Part shown: positions 25,081 through 33,643 of the stretch, in pieces
Layout of the letters: each line of letters opens with the position of its first letter
How positions within the stretch are numbered: the first letter of the stretch is position 1
Origin: Candidatus Solibacter sp.
Lineage (GTDB): Bacteria; Acidobacteriota; Terriglobia; Bryobacterales; Bryobacteraceae
NCBI GenBank assembly: GCA_013822245.1
Contig: PNKE01000084.1
Coordinates: forward strand, 1-64,000
DNA: 64,000 bases
Direction: 5' to 3'
The notes under the pieces: generated by a model
Told to the model about the DNA's origin: nothing
Databases searched by the model: none
Seen by the model: the letters and a program-made list of their open reading frames with translations, nothing else
Translations under genes and position numbers: made by a program

Positions 25081-25881
25081 TTGTTCGGGGTCTTCGATGA
25101 CGGTGAGGAACTGGGCGACGGTGATGTAGCGCTCGTCCTCGCGGAGTTGCCAGCGGCTGTATTCGGGATTGCCGGGCTGCATTTCGATGCCGGTGTGCGA
25201 CCAGCCGTCCTCGGTGACGGTCTTGCGGCTGTCGTAGCGTTTGATGGTGAGTTCGCCGCCCTCGTCGAGCGTGCCGACGCGCTGGACGAGATAGATGCCG
25301 CCGCGGCGCGAGCCGCCCTGGTAGAGGCGGAACAGGCAGATGGAGCCGTCGGGGATGTCGGGCTCCATGGAACGGCCCTCGATGCGGACCAGGAAGAGGT
25401 CATTCGAAAGGCCCTTGCGGCCGGGGGGATCGACTTCGATCCACTGCTCGGCGCTGTTGGCCATGTCGGCGCCGAAGCCGCCGGCGGCGGCGCGGATGGA
25501 CATGAGCGGCAGGTGGGTTGAGTACTGGCGGACCCCGGAGGGGACGAATTTCCGGTAAAGCAAATTGAGGGTACGGTCGATGTGGCCGACAAGGGCTGTT
25601 TTTGGCTCGGAGATGCGGAAAGTGTTCGACAGGGATTGGTCGGCCCAGCGGAGAAACTCATCGGGGCCCATCTCGCCGGCCATGGATTGCACCTGATCGG
25701 CCAAGCCCGAAAGGATATCAGCCTCTTCGCCGGCCCAGTCCGCCCAATCCTTTCGGAAGCGGCAGGCCCACTGGCCGGTCTCCTCGACCCAGAGCAGCAC
25801 GCCGCAAGGCTCTCCCAGGGCCTCGAAGACCCTGATCTGGCCGCGGGTGGTGGTCTCGGAAACGCCCATCCTCACCTGCAT
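25078..25881 (-). CDS. S24/LexA-type peptidase domain protein without a helix-turn-helix
   Basis: A 267-residue protein (252-263 if an internal ATG is used). The C-terminal half is an S24 domain: GRSMEPDIPDG with catalytic Ser171 and LTIKRYD with Lys214. AAAGG at about 131-135, 38 residues before the serine, resembles the Ala-Gly self-cleavage site of LexA/CI/UmuD proteins. The N-terminal ~130 residues have no recognisable DNA-binding domain and include a tryptophan-rich patch (WVEETGQWACRFRKDWADW). It could be a stress-responsive, self-cleaving sensor rather than a classical repressor. Function is unknown. Confidence 0.7.
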   Translation of the reverse strand: MQVRMGVSETTTRGQIRVFEALGEPCGVLLWVEETGQWACRFRKDWADWAGEEADILSGLADQVQSMAGEMGPDEFLRWADQSLSNTFRISEPKTALVGHIDRTLNLLYRKFVPSGVRQYSTHLPLMSIRAAAGGFGADMANSAEQWIEVDPPGRKGLSNDLFLVRIEGRSMEPDIPDGSICLFRLYQGGSRRGGIYLVQRVGTLDEGGELTIKRYDSRKTVTEDGWSHTGIEMQPGNPEYSRWQLREDERYITVAQFLTVIEDPEQ

Positions 25882-25913
25882 CTTCCCACGTCGAGCCGGG
25901 GAGTAGCGCGGAA

Positions 25914-26948
25914 TTATTGTACCGGGAAGGGATAGTACCCTTCGCGGGCCCGCACCTTGACGAACGGCAGTCCGACGCGGACTTCGATCCTGCGGAAGGT
26001 CCTGGCGCGGTCGGTATTGTCGGGCACATAGCGCAGGATGTACTGGGTGGTAATTTCGCCGGCGGTGGCGCCGATGGCGCGGACGATGCCGCCCATGATC
26101 TTGGAGGCGTAGCCGCCGGTGCCGACCTTGAGAGCGTAGTTGCCTTCGTCGGAGGGAGTGGAGAGGTACCCGCTGACGTCGGAGTAGACGTCGTCGAGCG
26201 GGTAGACCACGCGGCCGCCGGTGGCCTCGGCCAGACGTTTGAGGTTGGCCTCGCCGGAGGAATTGAAGCCGAAGGCGACGGTTGAAACGCCATAAATGGT
26301 GACGAGGTTGCGCTGGGCGAGTTCGAGGACCTCGTTCAGGCCCTTTTTGCTGGCGGTGTCATGGCCGTCGCCGACGACAATGATCACGCGGCGGGGTTCG
26401 AAGGGCTCGCCCTTGACGAGGGTGCGGCTGGTGCAGGCCATGTAGAGGGCATCGAAGAGGGCCGCGCCGCCGCCGGGCCTGACGCGGTCGATGCGCTGAA
26501 GGAGTTTGTCCGGGTCGTTGGTGGTATTGACGAGGAGTTCGGCGTCGGTGGAGTAGCCGACGAGATAGCCGGAAAACTGGTCGCGGAGTCTGCCGTTCAT
26601 GTCGGGATCGAGGGTAGCCATGATGAGGTCCTTGATGGCTTCCTTGAACTTATCCCAGTGCAGTTTGTTGGTGTTGCTGAGGTCGACGAGGTAGCCGATG
26701 ACGACGGGCTGATTGCGTTCACGGGTGAAGAATGAGATCTGCTGCTTGACGCCTTCGTCGTAGAGTTCGAAGTCTTTCAGGTCGAGGTTCGAGATGAACT
26801 TGCCCTTGACGTCGGTGACCGTCACCGGGACGATCACCTCGGAGACCGAGGATTTGAACGCCTCCTGGCTGGCAGGCGCCTGGGCGGGGGCCGCCTGGGG
26901 CCATGCGGACACGGCGAACAGCATCATGATAAGCAAGCATTTCGGCAT
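25914..26948 (-). CDS. Exported VWFA-related protein (Acidobacteria-type)
   Basis: A 344-residue protein with a signal peptide (ending near PAQA), an N-terminal Ig-like segment (EVIVPVTVTDVKGKFISNL) and a von Willebrand A domain with DLSNTN as the modified MIDAS motif and VVGDGHDTASKKG later. This is the VWFA-related family expanded in Acidobacteria. Such proteins are thought to mediate protein contacts in the envelope, but none has a clear function. The MIDAS has Thr where the classical DxSxS has Ser, which may still bind metal. It stands between the S24-like gene and galK with no overlap. Confidence 0.85.
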   Translation of the reverse strand: MPKCLLIMMLFAVSAWPQAAPAQAPASQEAFKSSVSEVIVPVTVTDVKGKFISNLDLKDFELYDEGVKQQISFFTRERNQPVVIGYLVDLSNTNKLHWDKFKEAIKDLIMATLDPDMNGRLRDQFSGYLVGYSTDAELLVNTTNDPDKLLQRIDRVRPGGGAALFDALYMACTSRTLVKGEPFEPRRVIIVVGDGHDTASKKGLNEVLELAQRNLVTIYGVSTVAFGFNSSGEANLKRLAEATGGRVVYPLDDVYSDVSGYLSTPSDEGNYALKVGTGGYASKIMGGIVRAIGATAGEITTQYILRYVPDNTDRARTFRRIEVRVGLPFVKVRAREGYYPFPVQ

Positions 26949-26996
26949 AGTGGAAGCCCTGCTTCAATTATAGATGGACCGGCGGGGCGGGCCGTT

Positions 26997-28184
26997 TCAA
27001 TGGCCGGATATAAGTTCGATGGCGCCGGCGCCGGGATGGGCTTCGAACAGGTGCTGGGCGGGGTCGAATTCGGCCCGGCCGGCGTAGAAGCGTTCGATGA
27101 GGCCCAGGCGTATGGCCTCAATCCGATCCTGAGGAGCGAAGACGACGGCGCAGCCGCCGAAGCCCGCGCCGGTGAGACGGGCCGCCGGCGCGCCGGATTC
27201 CAGGGCGGCGGCGACAAGCCGGTCGACTTCGGGGTGGCTGATGCGCAACTGGTCGCGGGCCGAATCATGCGCCTGGTTCAGCCGCAGGGCGAAGCGTTCG
27301 GCGTCAGCCTCTTTCAATGCCGCGGCGGCGTCCAGTACGCGCAGCGACTCGCCCGCGACATGGAGGAATGCGCCGCGGACGAGTCCCTCGGGCAGGCTTG
27401 CGGCCAACAGTTCGACCTGAGCGAGGTCAGCCGACTTCAGGACGTCAGTAAAGCTGGCGAAGCCGAGCGTGGCCAAGGCTTCGGCCCCGGCGCGGCGGCG
27501 GCTGTTGTACTCCTCGCGCACCGCCGACGATTTTTCGGCATGGGTGAGGCTGTGGGCGACAAGAAAGCTCCAGCCGGGGGGGACGGGGACGGGTTCGACG
27601 GCGGGCGGGGTGAACGAGATCAGCGAGGCGTGGCCGGAGCGGGAGCCGAGGCTGGCTGCATGGTCCATGCCGCCGCCGCGGGTGCCGACGAACTGTTCGC
27701 CGTCGGGCAGGACGTCCATCAACTCCTCGAAGCCGGCCACGATGCCGTTGGCGTCGAGCAGGGCGAGGGTGAAGGCGATGAGCAGGGCGGATGAGGACGA
27801 CAGTCCGGCGGCGGGCGGGAGGCTGGAGACCACGGCGGCGTCGATGCCGCGGCCGGCGCCCCAACGCAGGGAGACGGTTTCGGCGGCGGCGCGGATGTAG
27901 TTTGCCCAATCGCCGGCGGGGGCCGGTTCGAGGCGTTTCGACCAAACGAACTCGCGGCGGGGCTGGACGGCGCTGATGGCGCGGATGGTGGAATCCGGGC
28001 GCGGGCGGAAGGCGATGGTGATGCGGCGATCGAGGGCCATGGGCAGGACGGCCTGCAGGTGGTAGTCGATGTGTTCGCCGATGAGGTTGACGCGGCCGGG
28101 GGCGGCGATGAGGCGCGCCTCGTGTCCGGGTCCGAAGGCGGACAGGAGCAGGCCGGTTGCCTGGCGATTGGCGGTTACTTCCAC
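26997..28184 (-). CDS. galK: Galactokinase
   Basis: A 395-residue GHMP kinase that phosphorylates galactose to galactose 1-phosphate. PGRVNLIGEHIDY (about 31-43) is the galactokinase signature, PPAAGLSSSSA (about 131-141) the ATP phosphate loop, and LTGAGFGGC near the C-terminus the third GHMP motif. GalT and GalE are absent from the window. Its start overlaps the 3' end of the upstream symporter gene by 10 nt, implying translational coupling and a galactose-uptake-and-phosphorylation unit. Confidence 0.93.
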   Translation of the reverse strand: MEVTANRQATGLLLSAFGPGHEARLIAAPGRVNLIGEHIDYHLQAVLPMALDRRITIAFRPRPDSTIRAISAVQPRREFVWSKRLEPAPAGDWANYIRAAAETVSLRWGAGRGIDAAVVSSLPPAAGLSSSSALLIAFTLALLDANGIVAGFEELMDVLPDGEQFVGTRGGGMDHAASLGSRSGHASLISFTPPAVEPVPVPPGWSFLVAHSLTHAEKSSAVREEYNSRRRAGAEALATLGFASFTDVLKSADLAQVELLAASLPEGLVRGAFLHVAGESLRVLDAAAALKEADAERFALRLNQAHDSARDQLRISHPEVDRLVAAALESGAPAARLTGAGFGGCAVVFAPQDRIEAIRLGLIERFYAGRAEFDPAQHLFEAHPGAGAIELISGH

Positions 28185-29971
28185 AGCCGACGCACCACGC
28201 AGATCAGGACGGCGGCGCTGACAGCGAACGTCAGTCCGAGGCCGATGGCATAGTCCATGCGGCCATACAGGAAATTGCCGACGGTGAACAGCGACGACCA
28301 GATCATGACCGATCCGGCGAGCCAGCCGATCAGCGCCATGGGGACGTTATTGGCGGACTGCTCGGTTGATCCGCCCTCGGCCTCGAGTTCGGCGCGGTAG
28401 GCGGCCCAGCCCGGCCCCGGCGGACGGACCTTGCGGTAGAAGTTCCTGAGCGCCTCGCGGTCGGTTTTCGGGCCGACATAGGCGGCGATGACCCAGCAGA
28501 TGGTGGTCACCAGGATGGTGAGCATCAGTTCCTTGTGGGTGCCGATGGCGGTGCCGGATTTGCGCAGGAAGAGGAAGCCGATGGAGACCAGGAAACTGCT
28601 GACCATGGCGACGATCTCGCACCAGGCGGTGATGCGCCACCAGAACCAGCGCAGCAGGTAGAGCAGGCCCGTGCCGGCGCCCACCTGGAGCATGATGTTG
28701 AAGTTGTCCTGGGCCGATTCGAGGAAGAAGACCAGGGCGGCGGAGGCGAGGAAGAGACCGAGGGTGGCGAGCCGGCCGGCCATGACGTAATGCTTTTCGG
28801 TGGCGTCGGAGCGGATGAAGCGGCGGTAGAAGTCGTGGACCAGGTAAGAGGCGCCCCAGTTGAGGTGGGTGAGGATGGTGGACGAATTCGCCGCCACCAG
28901 GCCGCCGACCATGAGGCCGATCCAGCCGACGGGCAGGAAGCGCAACATGGCCGGGTAGGCGATATCGTGGCCGAGCAGGCTGGGGTCGAGGTCAGGGAAC
29001 GCTTTCTGGATGTCGGAGAGCTGCGGGTAAACGATGATCGACGCCAGCGCGACCAGGATCCAGGGCCAGGGGCGGAGGACGTAGTGGGCGACGTTGAAAA
29101 ACAGCGTGCCGCCGAGCGAGTCCTTTTCCGATTTCGAGGCCAGCATGCGCTGGGCGATGTAGCTGCCGCCGCCGGGTTCGGCGCCGGGATACCAGACGGC
29201 CCACCACTGCACGGCGATAGGCATGACGAAGACGGCCACGGCGAGTTCCCAGTTGTTCGAGAAGTCGGGCATCATGTTCAGATAGTTCAATCCGTTTGGA
29301 CCCTGCACGTTCGACAGCTTCTCCACCAGGCCCGACATGCCGCCCACCTGGGGCAGATTGATGGCGAAGTAGGCGGCGGCGATTACGGCCGACATCTTGA
29401 TGAAGAACTGGATCATGTCGATCACCAGCACGCCCCAGAGCCCGGAGTGGGCGGCGAACACGACGTTCAGCAGGCCGATGGCGGCCAGGGTCTCGAAGCG
29501 GGTCATGCCGAACAGAATGCCGGCGATCTTGCAGGCGGCCAGGTTGACCGAGGCCATGATGATCACGTTGAAGAAGAAGCCGAGATAAACGGCGCGGAAG
29601 CCGCGCACGGCCATGGCGGCCTTGCCCGAGTAGCGGAGTTCGTAGAATTCAAGGTCGGTCAGGACGCCGGAGCGCCGCCACAGCCGGGCGTAGAAAAAGA
29701 CCGTTGACACGCCGGTGAGTGTGAACGCCCACCATTGCCAGTTGCCGGCGACGCCTTGTGTGCGGACGAAGTTCGTCACCAGATTGGGGGTGTCGCTCGA
29801 AAACGTCGTCGCCACCATCGACAACCCGGCAAGCCACCACGGCACCGAGCGGCCCGAGGCGAAGAACTCGGTTGTGTTCTTGCCCGACCGCTTGGCAAAA
29901 AACAGCGCGGGGATGAAACAGACGGCGACCGAAAACAGCGCGATGGCCCAATCCAGTGTTGTGAGGTGCAT
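28175..29971 (-). CDS. Sodium:solute symporter family protein, probably galactose/sugar uptake
   Basis: A 598-residue member of the solute:sodium symporter (SSS, SGLT-type) family with about 14 membrane helices. The early helix contains FASGRSVPWWLAGLSMVATTFSSDTPN, typical of sugar-type SSS members. The ATG at 29971 (HLTTLDWAIALF) is preferred to an in-frame start at 30007. Coupling to galK makes a Na-dependent galactose transporter likely, though the substrate is inferred only from context. Confidence 0.88.
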   Translation of the reverse strand: MHLTTLDWAIALFSVAVCFIPALFFAKRSGKNTTEFFASGRSVPWWLAGLSMVATTFSSDTPNLVTNFVRTQGVAGNWQWWAFTLTGVSTVFFYARLWRRSGVLTDLEFYELRYSGKAAMAVRGFRAVYLGFFFNVIIMASVNLAACKIAGILFGMTRFETLAAIGLLNVVFAAHSGLWGVLVIDMIQFFIKMSAVIAAAYFAINLPQVGGMSGLVEKLSNVQGPNGLNYLNMMPDFSNNWELAVAVFVMPIAVQWWAVWYPGAEPGGGSYIAQRMLASKSEKDSLGGTLFFNVAHYVLRPWPWILVALASIIVYPQLSDIQKAFPDLDPSLLGHDIAYPAMLRFLPVGWIGLMVGGLVAANSSTILTHLNWGASYLVHDFYRRFIRSDATEKHYVMAGRLATLGLFLASAALVFFLESAQDNFNIMLQVGAGTGLLYLLRWFWWRITAWCEIVAMVSSFLVSIGFLFLRKSGTAIGTHKELMLTILVTTICWVIAAYVGPKTDREALRNFYRKVRPPGPGWAAYRAELEAEGGSTEQSANNVPMALIGWLAGSVMIWSSLFTVGNFLYGRMDYAIGLGLTFAVSAAVLICVVRRLWK

Positions 29972-30037
29972 ATGGTCCTGACCGTACGAAGATAACGCAG
30001 TCAGCACCCGCGTTGGGGAATGGGCCGGGCGCGGCTG

Positions 30038-30889
30038 TTAGAACTGCAGGCGCGTGGCGCGGTCCACCTGGCGTCCGTAGTTTTCAAACCAGGTCATGAG
30101 TCCGGGGATGCCGCGCACCACATCGGCGTAGAGCGGGCCGAAGACGGGCAGCCGTTCGACGACTATCGCCGCCGCTTCGGCCAGAGCAGTGCGGGCGCGG
30201 CCGTCGGTGCTGTTGCTGACCTTGTTGAACAGTGACAGGTAGCCATGGACGCTGCCCGCATAGCCGCACCACTTGCTCAGCAGGCCGCCGAGATTGGCGC
30301 CGGTCTTGTCCGAGCCGCCGAGCAGCGCCCAGACCTTCGGCGTGGCCAGGCCAAGCACTTTGCCGGAGTAGTCGAGTTCCTTGGCCAGGCGATCCCACTG
30401 GCCGGCATCTTTGATGCGTTTCAGGTCGCCCTGGTACTTGGTGTACTGACTGTATGAGCCGACCTGGGCGACCTGGGCCGAGACCTCGCGGCCGCGCTTC
30501 TCGATCTCCGAATAGAAGGCGAAGACGCCCTGAGGCACGTTGCAGTGGCCTTTCCAACCGTTCCATTCGTCGTGCTTCCAGTAGCCCTTGTTCTTGACCA
30601 GGTCCTGGAAGACGAACTTCAGGTCGGAGCCGACCCAGAAATCGGCTGCCGAGAGCAGGTCCTTCTGGATCTTCCATTTCAGGTCGTTGACCGCCTTGAT
30701 GGCCTCGGGCGACCGGCCCGATCCGCTGATGTTCATCGACGCCTGCCAGGCGTTGTAGTAGAACTTGAAGGCGCCGTTCATCACTTGCGCGGTCATCTGT
30801 TTGTTGCGCTGCATGGACGGCGCCAGGATTTTGTCCGGCGTGATCCAGGCGCATTTCGTGCCGTAGTGGAAACTCTCCCAATTTGACAT
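30038..30889 (-). CDS. Hypothetical protein, unknown function
   Basis: A 283-residue protein with no signal peptide that I do not recognise. It is rich in Trp and Tyr in the N-terminal half and has an amphipathic, fairly hydrophobic segment near the C-terminus (ERLPVFGPLYADVVRGIPGL). A good ribosome binding site (gggaagga) supports the ATG at 30889. It stands alone between a symporter operon and a divergent toxin-antitoxin-like pair. The leaderless sequence, modest size and hydrophobic C-terminus would be compatible with a secreted effector or toxin, but this is only a guess. Confidence 0.6.
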   Translation of the reverse strand: MSNWESFHYGTKCAWITPDKILAPSMQRNKQMTAQVMNGAFKFYYNAWQASMNISGSGRSPEAIKAVNDLKWKIQKDLLSAADFWVGSDLKFVFQDLVKNKGYWKHDEWNGWKGHCNVPQGVFAFYSEIEKRGREVSAQVAQVGSYSQYTKYQGDLKRIKDAGQWDRLAKELDYSGKVLGLATPKVWALLGGSDKTGANLGGLLSKWCGYAGSVHGYLSLFNKVSNSTDGRARTALAEAAAIVVERLPVFGPLYADVVRGIPGLMTWFENYGRQVDRATRLQF

Positions 30890-30980
30890 TGTGCATCCTT
30901 CCCTAAAAGGGTATGCGTAAGACGAGAGGGAAATGCCTCATGCATCCGCGGCGATAACGGCTGTGCGAGACTGGTGGCGA

Positions 30981-31157
30981 ATGAGCGGCGCTGAGCAGGA
31001 ACCGAAGCCGGGGGTCGACCTGACACTGATCCGGTGGATGCTGTCGATGACTCCGGCCGAGCGTCTTGCGGTGCTGGACGACTACATCAGCGACATTGAG
31101 GTCTTGAGGAATGCACGGCAGGCTAATCGCCAACCTGAAGGCGCTGGCCGATCATAA
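30981..31157 (+). CDS. Small antitoxin-like partner of a nucleotidyltransferase
   Basis: A 58-residue protein (74 if started at an ATG at 30933). The core VDLTLIRWMLSMTPAERLAVL recalls small helical proteins that precede DUF6036-type nucleotidyltransferase genes in Acidobacteria and other soil bacteria. It overlaps the downstream nucleotidyltransferase gene by 47 nt, the typical antitoxin-first layout. The pairing and overlap support a two-gene module; the antitoxin role is inferred. Confidence 0.6.
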   Translation: MSGAEQEPKPGVDLTLIRWMLSMTPAERLAVLDDYISDIEVLRNARQANRQPEGAGRS

Positions 31158-31620
31158 GGTCAGGTTTGTCGTTGTCGGCGGCATCGGAGCCGTACTGCAC
31201 GGATGTCCTCTTTCGACATTCGACCTGGATGTTGTCCATGAACGCAGCGCAGCCAATATCGCTTGTCTGTTACAGGCTCTCGATAGCGTGGATGCCGTCT
31301 ACCGCATGCAGCCTGGAAGGAGGCTGCGCCCTTCCGCCGAAGCCCTCGCCGGAGCCGGGCACCACCTGCTGCTGACGCGGAATGGCCCGATGGATGTCCT
31401 GGGCGAGATTGGGCTCGGCCATGACTATGCGGAACTTTCAGCCGTCAGCGAAAAAATAGTTGTGGACGAGAGCCTGTCGCTGCTCGTCCTCAACCTCGAG
31501 TGGATCATCCGAACGAAGGAGGAGGTCGGCGCACCCAAGGACCTTGCGGCGCTTGACCTGCTTCGGGCCACGCTCAATGAAAGAAACAAGCACGCTTCAG
31601 GCGAGCCTGATGCTGAGTAG
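31111..31620 (+). CDS. Nucleotidyltransferase-fold protein, possible toxin
   Basis: A 169-residue member of the polymerase-beta-like nucleotidyltransferase superfamily. GG at 23-24, Asp38 and Asp40 (FDLDVV) and a third acidic residue Asp94 (MDVLGEI) form the expected catalytic set. Relatives of the MNT/AbiEii/MenT kind act as toxins by adding nucleotides to proteins or tRNA, but others are resistance or housekeeping enzymes. The 47-nt overlap with the preceding small gene argues for a toxin-antitoxin-like pair. The start ATG at 31111 follows ttgagga. Confidence 0.7.
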   Translation: MHGRLIANLKALADHKVRFVVVGGIGAVLHGCPLSTFDLDVVHERSAANIACLLQALDSVDAVYRMQPGRRLRPSAEALAGAGHHLLLTRNGPMDVLGEIGLGHDYAELSAVSEKIVVDESLSLLVLNLEWIIRTKEEVGAPKDLAALDLLRATLNERNKHASGEPDAE

Positions 31621-32298
31621 CTGAGGACGGACGGTGAGGCTTACCGCGAGGACGGCTTCGACCAGTTCGCCGTCGAGCATCAGCAGCGAGGGTTCGGCCA
31701 CGCGGATCTGCGCCGTCCGGAACTGAACATGGCGCGCGGGCCGCCAGAGGCCCAGCCCGGTGACCTCGGAGAGGTTGTGCAGGGTTTGCGAGAGATAGCC
31801 GGCGTCGAGTTCCAGAACGTCGGCGAGGCCGTCATCGACTTGCGCTTCGCGGATGGCGGTGAAGCCGCCGGCATGGCGGGTGTTGTTGACCAGGATGCCG
31901 CGCAGGCGCCGTTGTTGAGGGCGGGCGCCGTCGTAGGAGATGTCCAGATCGATGGGCCGAGGCACGGTCAGCAGTCCCGCCGCGGCGTAGCTGAGGCGCC
32001 TCAGAAGCCGGAGCCGATTGGACTTGACCGTCAACCGGGACGGATATCCGAACGCCACCGACGAGGCGCACAGCCGGACGAACTCACCGCCGGCGGCCGG
32101 CCGGATGCGGACTTCGATCAGGTCGACGGCAGTGAACTCATCTGGCCGCGCGCGATGCCTCAGATCACGCGCCAGGGCGTTGCCGCGGCCGCGGGGCGTG
32201 AGCATGACGGCCTGCCCGCGGTAGTCCGGAGCGTTGATGGCGTGGAACAGCGCGCCGTCGCCGCCGATGGTGTTCAGGATTTGGCCGTTCGCGGGCAT
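31597..32298 (-). pseudogene. Diacylglycerol-kinase-like gene lacking its N-terminal part
   Basis: 233 residues match the C-terminal two thirds of bacterial diacylglycerol kinase/sphingosine-kinase-like enzymes (GGDGALFHAIN near residue 12, RGRGNALARDL, GILVNNTRHAGG, PSLLMLDGE). Normal enzymes have about 50-60 residues before GGDG, including an NPxxG loop; these are missing. The ATG at 32298 directly follows the T-run of the pgk terminator, so the gene has no visible promoter. The frame is continuous with pgk, separated by the pgk TAG and 20 codons. It may be a remnant or a novel short form; GGDGA in place of GGDGT is also slightly unusual. Confidence 0.6.
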
Positions 32299-32299
32299 G

Positions 32300-32328
32300 A
32301 AAAAAAAGGAAGGGCTCGGGTCGAGCCC
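32300..32328 (-). terminator. Rho-independent terminator of pgk
   Basis: On the minus strand gggctcg-acc-cgagccc (32328-32312) is followed by ttcc and eight T (32307-32300). This is a strong terminator 28 nt after the pgk stop codon, and it abuts the start of the headless kinase gene. Confidence 0.9.
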
Positions 32329-32355
32329 CCCCGTGGATTGTAATTGATTCGAAAG

Positions 32356-33525
32356 CTACTTGTCGCTGAGAGCGGCCACGCCCGGCAGCACGAGGCCCGA
32401 GAGATACTCAAGCGAAGCGCCGCCGCCGGTGGAGATGTGGCTGATTTTGTCCGACAGGCCGGTGTTCTTCAGAGCCTTCTCGGAATCGCCGCCGCCGACC
32501 ACCGACAGCGCGCCGGAGCCGGCCACGGCCTGCGCCACGGCCACCGTGCCGGCGTCGAAGGGCTTCTTTTCGAACACGCCCATGGGGCCGTTCCAGATGA
32601 TGGTCCGGGCGGCGCCGAGCACGGCGGCGAAGGCCTCGCGGCTGGCGGGGCCGATGTCCATGCCCATCTTGCCTTCGGGGATCACCGTCACCACTTCGTT
32701 TGGCGCGTTCTCGGCGAACTCGGCGGCCACGACGTGATCGCAGGGCAGCATCAGTTTGTCGCCCGCGGTTTCGAGCAGCGACTTGGCGAGTTCGACCTTG
32801 TCCTCTTCCACGAGGCTCTTGCCCGTGGGTTCGCCGTTGGCCTTCATGAACGTATAGGCCATCGCGCCGCCGATGAGCAGCTTGTCGACGAACTTCAGCA
32901 GGTTTTCGATCACCTCGATCTTGTCCGAAACCTTGGCGCCGCCGAGGATGCCGACGCAGGGGTGTTCGGGGGCGGCGGTGCATTTTTCGAGGTACTGGAG
33001 TTCCTTTTCCATCAACAGGCCGGCGGCGGCGGGTTTCAGAAAGGCGATGATGCCCTCGGTGGAGGCGTGGGCGCGGTGGGCGGTGCCGAAGGCGTCGTTG
33101 ACATACACTTCGCCGAGTCTGGCCAACTGCTGGGCGAATTCAGGGGCGTTCTTCTCTTCCTCGGCGTGATAGCGGAGGTTTTCCAGCAGCAGGACTTCGC
33201 CGGGCGCGGGCAGCATGGCTTCCACTTCGGCGCCGATGCAATCGGGCGCGAACGCCACCGGCTTGCCGAGCAGTTCACTGAGCCGCGTGGCCGCGGGCTT
33301 GAGCGACATTTCCGGGTTCACCTTGCCCTTGGGACGGCCGAGGTGCGAGGCCAGCACGAGGCCGGCGCCTTGTTCCAGGGCGTATTTGATGGTGGGCAGG
33401 GCGGCTTTGATGCGCTTGTCCGAGGTGATTTCCTGCCCGGCGTTGGCCAGGGGCACGTTGAAGTCGACGCGCATGAAGACGCGTTTGCCTTTGATGTCGA
33501 GGTCGCGGATGGATAGTTTTGCCAT
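32356..33525 (-). CDS. pgk: Phosphoglycerate kinase
   Basis: A 389-residue phosphoglycerate kinase of glycolysis/gluconeogenesis. RVDFNVP (about 19-25), [30 protein letters not shown] and the hinge/ATP motif WNGPMGVFE followed by GGGDSEKA are all present. Length is normal (about 390-400). The ATG at 33525 gives [16 protein letters not shown]; an in-frame start further upstream is unlikely. gap is not adjacent. A clear terminator follows. Confidence 0.97.
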   Translation of the reverse strand: MAKLSIRDLDIKGKRVFMRVDFNVPLANAGQEITSDKRIKAALPTIKYALEQGAGLVLASHLGRPKGKVNPEMSLKPAATRLSELLGKPVAFAPDCIGAEVEAMLPAPGEVLLLENLRYHAEEEKNAPEFAQQLARLGEVYVNDAFGTAHRAHASTEGIIAFLKPAAAGLLMEKELQYLEKCTAAPEHPCVGILGGAKVSDKIEVIENLLKFVDKLLIGGAMAYTFMKANGEPTGKSLVEEDKVELAKSLLETAGDKLMLPCDHVVAAEFAENAPNEVVTVIPEGKMGMDIGPASREAFAAVLGAARTIIWNGPMGVFEKKPFDAGTVAVAQAVAGSGALSVVGGGDSEKALKNTGLSDKISHISTGGGASLEYLSGLVLPGVAALSDK

Positions 33526-33643
33526 GGTAGGAATGAGTCCCTTGCTATATAAGATCGTATCATCCGAAGCTGGAAATACGCCGGGCGGGGTCAACCATTC
33601 GGGCGCGTCGCGCGTCCTGAGGAGAGTAGGAGCAATCGACTCG

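Noticed and set aside
28535-29707. Plus-strand open frame across the symporter gene
   Set aside because: His/Gln/Gly/Val low-complexity composition and a strong, membrane-rich gene on the other strand.
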